Positions 6,943 to 12,347 of a stretch of DNA of 12,347 nt are shown here, piece by piece. A model generated the notes under the pieces. That model ran no database searches. It saw only the letters and a list, made by a program, of their open reading frames with translations, and was not told where the DNA came from. The position numbers and the translations under genes are program-made. Numbering within the stretch: position 1 is the stretch's first letter; every line of letters begins with the position of its first letter. This DNA comes from an uncultured Actinomycetes bacterium (lineage in GTDB: Bacteria > Actinomycetota > Acidimicrobiia > Acidimicrobiales > Microtrichaceae), in contig CAJBIS010000099.1 of NCBI GenBank assembly GCA_903953195.1, positions 1 through 12,347 on the forward strand. The letters run 5' to 3'.

Positions 6943-7883
6943 CGGACGAGTCCACCGACCTCGGCCGCCACCTCGGCGGCGACCAGATCCAGATGGTCGA
7001 GATCGTCGAGGTCGAGCACCTGCAGGTACACGCGCTCGATGCCCACGGCGGCGAACCGCTCGATGCGGGCGACCAGTTCCGACGGCGTGCCGGCCAGGCC
7101 GTTCGATCGCAACTCGTCCACGTCCCGGCCGATCGCCGCCGCACGACGAGCGATCTCGGCCTCGTCGACACCACAGCACACCACCTGGGCGACGGACCGC
7201 AGCAGGGTCGACGGATCGCGCCCGACGTCGGTGCATGCCGTCGACACCACCGCGTTGATCGCCTCGGTGGTGTCCGGATCGGCGAAGGGCGCATTGAACT
7301 CGGCGGCGAACCGTGCCGCCAGCGCCGGGGTGCGACGCGGCCCGAATCCGCCGATCACGACCGGCGGCCCGCCCGGCTGCACCGGCTTCGGCAGCGCCGG
7401 CGAGTCGGCGACCCGGTAGTGCGCGCCGGCGAAGCTGAACGTCTCACCGACCGGCGTCCGCCACAGCCCCGTGATGATCTCGAGCTGCTCGGCGAGCCGG
7501 TCGAAGCGCTCGCCCAGCGGCGGAAACGGGATCCCGTAGCCGGTGTGCTCGTCGTCGAACCAGCCGGCGCCGAGACCGAACTCGACCCGCCCGTCCGACA
7601 TCTCGTCCACGTTGGCGACCGCAATCGCCAACGGTCCCGGCTGACGGAACGTCGCCGACGACACCAGCGTGCCCAACCGGATGGTGGAGGTGTCGCGGGC
7701 CAGCCCCGCCAACGTCGTCCACGCATCACTCGGACCGGGGAGTCCGTCCCCGTCGCCCATCGCCAGGTAGTGGTCCGAGCGGAAGAAGGCGCTGAACCCC
7801 AGCTCCTCGGAGCGACGGGCGACGGCCAGCAGCGTGGCGTAACTCGCACCCTGCTGGGGCTCGGTGAAGACTCGGATGTCCAC
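6939..7883 (-). CDS. LLM-class (luciferase-like) probable F420-dependent oxidoreductase
   Basis: This 314-residue TIM-barrel protein belongs to the bacterial luciferase-like superfamily. It begins VDIRVFTEPQQGASY and contains FFRSDHYL, GLPGPSDAWTTLAGLA, RLGTLVSSATFR, GLGAGWFDDEHTGYGIPFP, ERFDRLAEQLEIITGLWR and PPVVIGGFGPRRT, an arrangement I recognise from the actinobacterial F420-dependent group (TIGR03560-like). The cofactor is inferred from family; the substrate is unknown. GTG at 7883 was chosen because AGGAG stands five bases upstream; a longer frame to 7922 adds 13 atypical residues. It lies 84 bp after hisF on the same strand. That gap contains only a short GACTC/GAGTC inverted repeat (7937-7941/7951-7955), so read-through from the his genes is possible. 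Its stop overlaps the aminotransferase start. Confidence 0.88.
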   Translation of the reverse strand: MDIRVFTEPQQGASYATLLAVARRSEELGFSAFFRSDHYLAMGDGDGLPGPSDAWTTLAGLARDTSTIRLGTLVSSATFRQPGPLAIAVANVDEMSDGRVEFGLGAGWFDDEHTGYGIPFPPLGERFDRLAEQLEIITGLWRTPVGETFSFAGAHYRVADSPALPKPVQPGGPPVVIGGFGPRRTPALAARFAAEFNAPFADPDTTEAINAVVSTACTDVGRDPSTLLRSVAQVVCCGVDEAEIARRAAAIGRDVDELRSNGLAGTPSELVARIERFAAVGIERVYLQVLDLDDLDHLDLVAAEVAAEVGGLVR

Positions 7884-7967
7884 GACGACTCCTGTTGCGC
7901 TCCGACGGGCCGCACCCGCCACACGTCATCTCGACCGACTCACACCACCCGAGTCACGTCGACCCGT

Positions 7968-8855
7968 TCACGAGAACCGCGACTCGACCGGGCGCACGTC
8001 CACGCCGGCAGCCAGCATCGCCGCCTTCGCCTCCGCCACCGTGTGCTCGCCGAAATGGAAGATCGATGCGGCCAGCACCGCATCCGCATGCCCCCGCACG
8101 ACCCCGTCCACCAGGTGATGCAGGTCGCCGACGCCACCCGAGGCGATCACCGGCACACCACACGCCGCCGCCACCGACGACGTCAGATCCAGATCGAAAC
8201 CCTCACGGGTGCCGTCACGATCCATGGACGTCAACAGGATCTCGCCCGCGCCCAGCTCCTCGGCACGCACCGCCCACTCGATCACGTCCCGACCCGTCGG
8301 CGTCCGCCCACCATGGGTGAACACCTCCCAGCCGTTCGCCGCACCACCCGACACCCGTGCACGGGCGTCCGACCCGTCACTCGACACCCGTCCACGGGCG
8401 TCCGACCCGTCACTCGACACCCGTGCACGGGCGTCCGACCCGTCGCTCGACACCCGTGCACGGGCGTCGATGGCCACCACGACGCACTGGGCGCCGAACT
8501 CGTCGGCGATCTCCGAGATCAACTCGGGGCGGTCCACCGCCGCAGTGTTGACACCCACCTTGTCGGCCCCCTCACGGAGCAGCCGCCGGGCGTCGGCAAC
8601 CGACCGGACCCCGCCACCGACGGTGAACGGGATGAACACCTCCTCGGCCGTGCGCCGCACGACGTCGAGGATCGTGTCGCGGGCATCCGACGACGCCGTG
8701 ATGTCGAGGAAGACGAGCTCGTCGGCGCCCTCGACGTCGTACCGGGCGGCGAGTTCGACGGGATCACCGGCGTCGCGGAGGTCGACGAAGTTGACGCCCT
8801 TGACCACCCGGCCGGCGTCGACGTCGAGACACGGGATCACGCGCGCCACGTTCAC
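7968..8855 (-). CDS. hisF: Imidazole glycerol phosphate synthase cyclase subunit HisF, with repeat insertion
   Basis: HisF closes the imidazole ring with ammonia from HisH, giving imidazole glycerol phosphate and AICAR. The (beta-alpha)8 barrel is complete. Catalytic Asp11 (ARVIPCLDV) and Asp130 (CVVVAID) sit at the same numbers as in Thermotoga maritima HisF. Phosphate-binding FTVGGGVRS and the late motifs EILLTSMDRDGT, VIASGGVGD and AASIFHFGE are present. The protein has 295 residues against the usual 250-257. The excess is an in-frame tandem repeat starting exactly at Asp130 (residues 130-169, net about 38 extra residues), after which the fold resumes at NGWEVFTHGGR. GTG at 8855 overlaps the hisA stop (GTGA). 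The enzyme is probably active because every core motif is intact, but the extra loop lies on the catalytic face. Confidence 0.96.
   Translation of the reverse strand: MNVARVIPCLDVDAGRVVKGVNFVDLRDAGDPVELAARYDVEGADELVFLDITASSDARDTILDVVRRTAEEVFIPFTVGGGVRSVADARRLLREGADKVGVNTAAVDRPELISEIADEFGAQCVVVAIDARARVSSDGSDARARVSSDGSDARGRVSSDGSDARARVSGGAANGWEVFTHGGRTPTGRDVIEWAVRAEELGAGEILLTSMDRDGTREGFDLDLTSSVAAACGVPVIASGGVGDLHHLVDGVVRGHADAVLAASIFHFGEHTVAEAKAAMLAAGVDVRPVESRFS
8349..8468 (-). repeat. 33-bp in-frame tandem repeat in hisF (3 full units plus 21 bp)
   Basis: In the coding direction the units are 8468-8436, 8435-8403, 8402-8370 and a partial unit 8369-8349. Each full unit encodes DARARVSSDGS or the one-residue variant DARGRVSSDGS. 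Units differ at two or three bases. Every unit carries a 12-bp palindrome CCCGTGCACGGG (plus-strand 8354-8365, 8420-8431 and 8453-8464); the copy at 8387-8398 has one changed base. The first unit begins at the native catalytic Asp codon, so the array appears to have grown from hisF's own sequence. Units abut with no spacers, so this is not a CRISPR array. Confidence 0.97.
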
Positions 8856-9607
8856 GAGGCGCCTGCGGTTCCATCGCCGGCGCCGGACCGGAGCCGTTCC
8901 ACCGCCGCTGCGACGCTGAACGCCCGCTCGTAGATCGCCCGGCCGGCGATCACGCCGGCGAGGCGACGGCCACCGGAGTCGAGCGCATCGAGCGCGGTCA
9001 GATCGTCGAGGGTGCCGACGCCACCCGACGCGATCACCGGGATGTCCGTCACGGACAGCACCTCGGCCAACCCGGCGACGTCCGGACCCTCCAGCGTGCC
9101 GTCCCGACCGATCTCGGTCACGACCAGCGCGGCGACTCCGGCGTCGGCGAACTCGGCCGCCACCTCGAGCAGGTCGCGTCCGGACCCCTCGGTCCACCCC
9201 CGGACCGCCACCTCGCGGCCGCGGGCGTCCAGACCGACCGCCACCTGGTGGTCCGCGGCGAGGGTACGAACGAGCGCAGGGTCCTCGAGCGCCGCGGTGC
9301 CCAGCACCACGCGGGTGACGCCCCGGTCGAACAGCGCCTCGGCGGCCTCGACGCTGCGCACGCCCCCTCCGGTCTGCACCGGCACCGACACCGCCGCAGC
9401 GATGGCTGCGACGACCTCGCGATTGCGGGGCTCCCCCGACTTCGCGGCATCCAGGTCGACGACGTGGATCCACGGTGCGCCCTCGGACTCGAACGCCAGC
9501 GCCTGCGCGACCGGGTCGTCGCCGTACACGGTGTTGCGGTCGTAGTCGCCCTGGTACAGGCGGACGCACCGTCCGTCGAGCAGATCGATCGCCGGATAGA
9601 GATCCAC
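8852..9607 (-). CDS. hisA: Phosphoribosylformimino-AICAR-phosphate isomerase HisA
   Basis: HisA carries out the Amadori isomerisation of ProFAR to PRFAR, the substrate of HisF-HisH. The 251-residue barrel has Asp8 (YPAIDLLDG), Asp127 (VAVGLDARG) and Thr164 (LVVTEIGRDGT), at the same numbers as the catalytic residues of Thermotoga HisA. It also has the phosphate motifs TGGGVRS and VIASGGVGT. Many actinobacteria use the dual HisA/TrpF enzyme PriA, whose corresponding segment reads SGGIRDD. Here the TGGGVRS form and the spacing fit ordinary HisA better, so a separate trpF may exist elsewhere. GTG at 9607 directly follows the hisH stop with no gap, and GGGGAG stands ten bases upstream. The stop overlaps the hisF start by 4 bp. 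Confidence 0.96.
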   Translation of the reverse strand: MDLYPAIDLLDGRCVRLYQGDYDRNTVYGDDPVAQALAFESEGAPWIHVVDLDAAKSGEPRNREVVAAIAAAVSVPVQTGGGVRSVEAAEALFDRGVTRVVLGTAALEDPALVRTLAADHQVAVGLDARGREVAVRGWTEGSGRDLLEVAAEFADAGVAALVVTEIGRDGTLEGPDVAGLAEVLSVTDIPVIASGGVGTLDDLTALDALDSGGRRLAGVIAGRAIYERAFSVAAAVERLRSGAGDGTAGAS

Positions 9608-10234
9608 TCAGCTCACGCTCCCCGTCGACGCCATGTGAACGAAGTTGCCGAGCAGACGCAGTCCGGCCATGCCCGACTTCTCCGGATGGAACTGGACGGC
9701 GACGACGTTGCCGCGCTGCGCCGCAGCCGTGACCGCTCCGCCGTAGTCGCACGTGGCCACGACGTCTCCGCTGGCCGCCGCGGCGAACGAGTGGACGAAG
9801 TACATCCACGGCTGATCACCCAGACCGTCGAAGAGCGGTCCGGCGCGGTGCACCTCGAGTCGGTTCCACTGCATCTGCGGGTGCTTCACACCACCCGGCA
9901 GGCGACGCACTGCTCCGTGCAGCACCCCGAGACCCCTCGCACCGGGCGACTCCTCGGAGGACTCGTAGAGGAGTTGCATGCCGACACAGATGCCGAGGAA
10001 CGGCGCGCCGGCATCGATGACCCGGCGCGCCACGTCGTCGAGCCCACTCGCGGCCAGCGCGTCGGCACACGGACCGAAGGCCCCGACGCCGGGGAGCACG
10101 ACGGCGTCGGCCGCGAGGATGCGATCGGCGTCCGCGGTGAGTACCGCGTCGGCGCCCACGTGCTGTAGTGCCTTCTCGGCGGAACGGAGGTTGCCGATCC
10201 CGTAGTCGAGGACCGCGACCGACGGCCGGGTCAT
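9608..10234 (-). CDS. hisH: Imidazole glycerol phosphate synthase glutaminase subunit HisH
   Basis: HisH releases ammonia from glutamine and passes it to HisF. The 208-residue class I glutamine amidotransferase has LDYGIGNLRS at the N-terminus, an oxyanion-hole segment LPGVGAFG, nucleophile Cys83 in GICVGMQLL, and His183 and Glu185 in QFHPEKSG. Length is normal for the family. ATG at 10234 is the only start that yields the standard N-terminus. It has no Shine-Dalgarno and is preceded two bases upstream by a GC-rich hairpin. A 49-bp gap separates it from hisB, and it abuts hisA. Confidence 0.96.
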   Translation of the reverse strand: MTRPSVAVLDYGIGNLRSAEKALQHVGADAVLTADADRILAADAVVLPGVGAFGPCADALAASGLDDVARRVIDAGAPFLGICVGMQLLYESSEESPGARGLGVLHGAVRRLPGGVKHPQMQWNRLEVHRAGPLFDGLGDQPWMYFVHSFAAAASGDVVATCDYGGAVTAAAQRGNVVAVQFHPEKSGMAGLRLLGNFVHMASTGSVS

Positions 10235-10236
10235 GC

Positions 10237-10260
10237 CCGGCGGAACGCGGCCACCGCCGG
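10237..10260 (-). promoter_or_regulatory. GC-rich hairpin directly before the hisH start
   Basis: CCGGCGG (10237-10243) and CCGCCGG (10254-10260) form a perfect 7-bp stem with a 10-base loop. In the transcript it ends two bases before the hisH ATG, covering the place where a ribosome site would be. It may limit hisH translation unless ribosomes arriving from hisB open it. The effect is inferred. Confidence 0.35.
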
Positions 10261-10283
10261 CGGCGACACCGGACGCACGGCGA

Positions 10284-10892
10284 TCACAGCGTGCCCTTCG
10301 TCGACGGCAGCTCGGTGCCCTCGAGGCGCACGGCGTCGCGCAGCGCCCGCGCCGCAGCCTTGACCGAGGCCTCGATCACGTGGTGGGTGTTGCGGCCGCG
10401 GACCAACGTCAGGTGCAGCGTGATGCCCGCCGACGTGACGAGCGCCCGCCAGAACTCCTCCATCAGCTGCGGGTCGAACGGTGGGTCACCCAGGATCTTC
10501 TGACCGGGCGGATCGATCTCGTAGTGCAGGTACGGCCGGCCCGACAGGTCGAGCACCGCCTCGACGACGGCCTCGTCGAGCGGCACCCGGATCGAGGCGA
10601 ACCGACGAACGCCGCGCTTGTCGCCGAGCGCCTCGGCGAGCACCGACCCGACCAGGATCCCGGTGTCCTCGACGGTGTGGTGCGCGTCGATCTCGAGGTC
10701 GCCCGTCGCCCGCACCGTGAGGTCCATGCCGCCGTGCCGGCCCAGCTGGTCGAGCATGTGATCGAAGAACGGCAGTCCCGTCGAACAGTCGGTGGTGCCG
10801 TTCCCGTCGACGTCGACCTCGACGGCGATCTGGGTCTCCTTCGTCGACCGTTCGCCGACGGCACGCCGACGTGCGGACTCTGCTGTGCTCAC
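10284..10892 (-). CDS. hisB: Imidazoleglycerol-phosphate dehydratase HisB
   Basis: HisB dehydrates imidazole glycerol phosphate to imidazole acetol phosphate, the substrate of HisC. The 202-residue protein is the stand-alone dehydratase, without the histidinol-phosphatase domain fused in enterobacteria. Signatures are STKET, FFDHMLDQLGRHGG (42-55), the metal-binding DAHHTVEDTGI (69-79), RFASIRVPLDEA (97-108) and the second metal motif NTHHVIEASVKAAARAL (168-184). GTG at 10892 was chosen; GTG at 10910 would add six residues and cannot be excluded, and neither has a strong ribosome site. It is separated from hisC by 102 bp that contain a strong hairpin, and from hisH by 49 bp. Confidence 0.95.
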   Translation of the reverse strand: MSTAESARRRAVGERSTKETQIAVEVDVDGNGTTDCSTGLPFFDHMLDQLGRHGGMDLTVRATGDLEIDAHHTVEDTGILVGSVLAEALGDKRGVRRFASIRVPLDEAVVEAVLDLSGRPYLHYEIDPPGQKILGDPPFDPQLMEEFWRALVTSAGITLHLTLVRGRNTHHVIEASVKAAARALRDAVRLEGTELPSTKGTL

Positions 10893-10958
10893 CCGCCAAG
10901 ATTCGCACACTTCGGGCCGCCACCCGAACGCAGTTCCGATCTCGACGCCGCGTTGCAG

Positions 10959-10988
10959 CGCCGCCGGACGACCCGTGGTCCGGCGGCG
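10959..10988 (-). terminator. Strong 11-bp hairpin between hisC and hisB
   Basis: CGCCGCCGGAC (10959-10969) and GTCCGGCGGCG (10978-10988) form a perfect 11-bp stem with an 8-base loop. It begins about six bases after the hisC stop in the minus-strand transcript. No T-run follows, so it would be a tail-less terminator of the type proposed for GC-rich actinobacteria, a partial attenuator, or an mRNA processing or stability element. The following 66 bp before hisB show no clear promoter. Confidence 0.5.
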
Positions 10989-10994
10989 TGCGGC

Positions 10995-12086
10995 TCAGCC
11001 GGCGAGGATCTGGGCCAGCGCGGCCAGGAACGCGTCGTTCTCGTCCGGCGTGCCGATGGTGACGCGCAGGCATCCATCCAGCCGCGGCCACGACGAGCAG
11101 TTGCGGACCAGCACCGAACGATCGAGCAGGCCCTGCCAGACCTCGTCGCCCGACCGGCCCGACGGTCGGAAGAGCACGAAGTTCGCCCCGCTCGGCCACT
11201 GCTCGACGCCGAGGTCGTCGAGTCCGGCGACGAGGCGCTCGCGCTCGGCCACGATGCCCCGAACCCGCTCGGCCATCTCATCGGCGAAGTCGAGCGCGGT
11301 CAGGCCGGCGAGCTGGGTGAACGCGTCGAGGTGGTACGGCAACACCACCTGCTCGACGTCGGACACCAGCCACTCGGGACCGACGAGGTAGCCCAGCCGC
11401 AGAGCAGCCGCCGACCACGTCTTGGAGAAGGTTCGGGTCACCACGACCGAGCGCGACTCGTCGACGAGTTCGAGCGCGGACGACGCCGCGAACTGGCCGT
11501 ACGCCTCGTCGACGACGAGCAGGCCGCCGACCGACTCGACGGCGTCGAGCACCGCACCGATGACCGACGGGTCCTCGATCCGACCGGTCGGGTTGTTCGG
11601 TGAGCAGAGGAACACGATCGACGGCCGTTCGGCCGCGATGGCCGCGAGCGCGTCGTCGACGTCGAGCGTGAAGTCGGCTCGCCGCTCACGCTCGACGACG
11701 ACGGTGCCGCACACCCGTGCGATGTGGGCGTGCAGCGCGTAGCTGGGCTCGAAACAGAGCGCGGTGCGTCCGGGACCTCCGTAGGCGAGCGCCAGCGACT
11801 GGAGGATCTCGTTGGACCCGTTGGCGGCCAGCACGTTGCGCCCCGTGAACGACCACGGCCTGCCAGCCGACTCGATCTCCGCGATGCGGGCACGCAGGGC
11901 CGCGGCCGCGCGGTCCGGGTAGCGGTTCCACGCAATGCCACCCAGTTGATCGCGCAGCGCCCGGGTGAACGCCTCGGGCGGCGCCTCGGCGGCCTCGTTG
12001 GTGTTGAGGCGGACGCGGACGTCGACCTGCGGCGAGTGGTAGCCCTCGACGAGCGCGAGGTCGTCCCGGAGACGCGGCCGCGTCAT
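10995..12086 (-). CDS. hisC: Histidinol-phosphate aminotransferase HisC
   Basis: HisC transfers the amino group from glutamate to imidazole acetol phosphate, giving histidinol phosphate. The 363-residue fold-type I PLP enzyme has VRLNTNEAAEAPP at the N-terminus, NRYPD (54-58), AANGSNEILQ, SPNNPTG (162-168), VVDEAYGQF (191-199), PLP-binding Lys222 in RTFSKTWSAAALRLGY with Arg230, and the C-terminal LRVTIGTPDEND containing the substrate-binding arginine. Length is typical. ATG at 12086 overlaps the hisD stop (ATGA), so the two are probably translationally coupled. A tail-less hairpin follows the stop, which may reduce transcription into hisB. Confidence 0.95.
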   Translation of the reverse strand: MTRPRLRDDLALVEGYHSPQVDVRVRLNTNEAAEAPPEAFTRALRDQLGGIAWNRYPDRAAAALRARIAEIESAGRPWSFTGRNVLAANGSNEILQSLALAYGGPGRTALCFEPSYALHAHIARVCGTVVVERERRADFTLDVDDALAAIAAERPSIVFLCSPNNPTGRIEDPSVIGAVLDAVESVGGLLVVDEAYGQFAASSALELVDESRSVVVTRTFSKTWSAAALRLGYLVGPEWLVSDVEQVVLPYHLDAFTQLAGLTALDFADEMAERVRGIVAERERLVAGLDDLGVEQWPSGANFVLFRPSGRSGDEVWQGLLDRSVLVRNCSSWPRLDGCLRVTIGTPDENDAFLAALAQILAG

Positions 12087-12347
12087 CGGTCGGTTCCGTT
12101 GCCGCGCACCCGACGGCGGACTCGGATGCTCTCGGCGTGGGCGTCGAGCCCTTCGGCAACCGCCAGCGCCTCGACCGCCGGGGCGAGCCGGTCGAACGCG
12201 GCCCCGTCGACGGTCACCACGTGATGGTGCTTCAGGAAGTCGTCGACGGTGAGCGCCGAGGCGAAGCGGGCCGAGCCGTCGGTCGGCAGCACGTGGCTGG
12301 GCCCGGCCAGGTAGTCGCCGATCGACGCCGGCGACCACGGACCGACG
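12083..12347 (-). CDS. hisD: Histidinol dehydrogenase HisD, C-terminal part (cut by window edge)
   Basis: The visible 87 C-terminal residues read from SPASIGDYLAGPSHVLPTDG through ARFASALTVDDFLKHHHVV to the end, matching the last part of histidinol dehydrogenase. The histidine in GPSHVLPT is one of the conserved family histidines near the zinc site. HisD oxidises histidinol to histidine in the last two pathway steps, using NAD. The start and most of the catalytic domain lie beyond position 12347. The stop overlaps the hisC start by 4 bp. hisD is the first his gene seen here in transcription order; the operon promoter must lie outside the window. Confidence 0.94.
   Translation of the reverse strand, partial: VGPWSPASIGDYLAGPSHVLPTDGSARFASALTVDDFLKHHHVVTVDGAAFDRLAPAVEALAVAEGLDAHAESIRVRRRVRGNGTDR

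Noticed and set aside
4390..7419. Very long plus-strand open frame (about 1009 codons)
   Set aside because: It runs in another frame over kdpE and antisense to the GroES-like, aminotransferase and oxidoreductase genes. Its product is Arg/Gly/His/Pro-rich with no domain, as expected from GC-rich codon shadows.
8349..8468. Possible CRISPR array at the 33-bp repeats
   Set aside because: Units are contiguous with no unique spacers, lie in frame inside hisF, and no cas genes are nearby.
6993..8933. Long plus-strand open frame with HGRPTRHSTPV-type repeats
   Set aside because: It is antisense to the oxidoreductase and hisF. The protein repeat is just the reverse reading of the 33-bp array in hisF.
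8852..9607. PriA (dual HisA/TrpF) instead of HisA
   Set aside because: Active-site numbering and the TGGGVRS motif match ordinary HisA, and the PriA SGGIRDD form is absent.
10233..11603. Long plus-strand open frame opposite hisB and hisC
   Set aside because: It is antisense to two clear his genes and has shadow-like composition.

Overview
The window is GC-rich chromosomal DNA (roughly 70% G+C by eye) with many GTG starts and tightly packed genes. The organism looks like an actinomycete in the broad sense (Actinomycetota). Supporting signs are an F420-type luciferase-like oxidoreductase, an aminotransferase resembling the mycobacterial DapC type, a GroES-family protein ending in the TGLYL tail I associate with actinobacterial homologues, and a small DUF732-like exported protein. 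A non-model lineage such as Acidimicrobiia is possible, but I cannot place it from this sequence alone.

Right half, minus strand (read from 12347 down to about 7968): a histidine biosynthesis cluster in the order hisD (C-terminal part only), hisC, hisB, hisH, hisA, hisF. hisD/hisC and hisA/hisF overlap by 4 bp, and hisH/hisA abut. Strong hairpins lie between hisC and hisB and just before hisH. hisF carries an in-frame 33-bp tandem repeat placed directly at its second catalytic aspartate. Downstream on the same strand come a luciferase-like oxidoreductase, a class I aminotransferase coupled to it by a 4-bp overlap, and a GroES-like protein (to 5341).

Left-centre: a probable potassium homeostasis locus. 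On the plus strand, a shortened KdpD-type sensor kinase (2673-4634) overlaps a KdpE-type response regulator (4631-5317). Divergent from the kinase, across a 145-bp gap, is a KimA-type member of the APC superfamily (2527-584), which overlaps a small DUF732-like exported protein (587-249). The shared gap holds two pairs of 11-bp-phased direct repeats, the geometry expected of an OmpR/KdpE-class operator. No kdpFABC genes are visible.

Left edge, minus strand: the N-terminal part of hisI (166 to beyond position 1). hisI is therefore about 7.8 kb from hisF, with the oxidoreductase-aminotransferase-GroES genes and the potassium locus between them.

No RNA genes, insertion sequences, CRISPR arrays or phage genes were seen, and there is no gene-free stretch longer than 150 bp.
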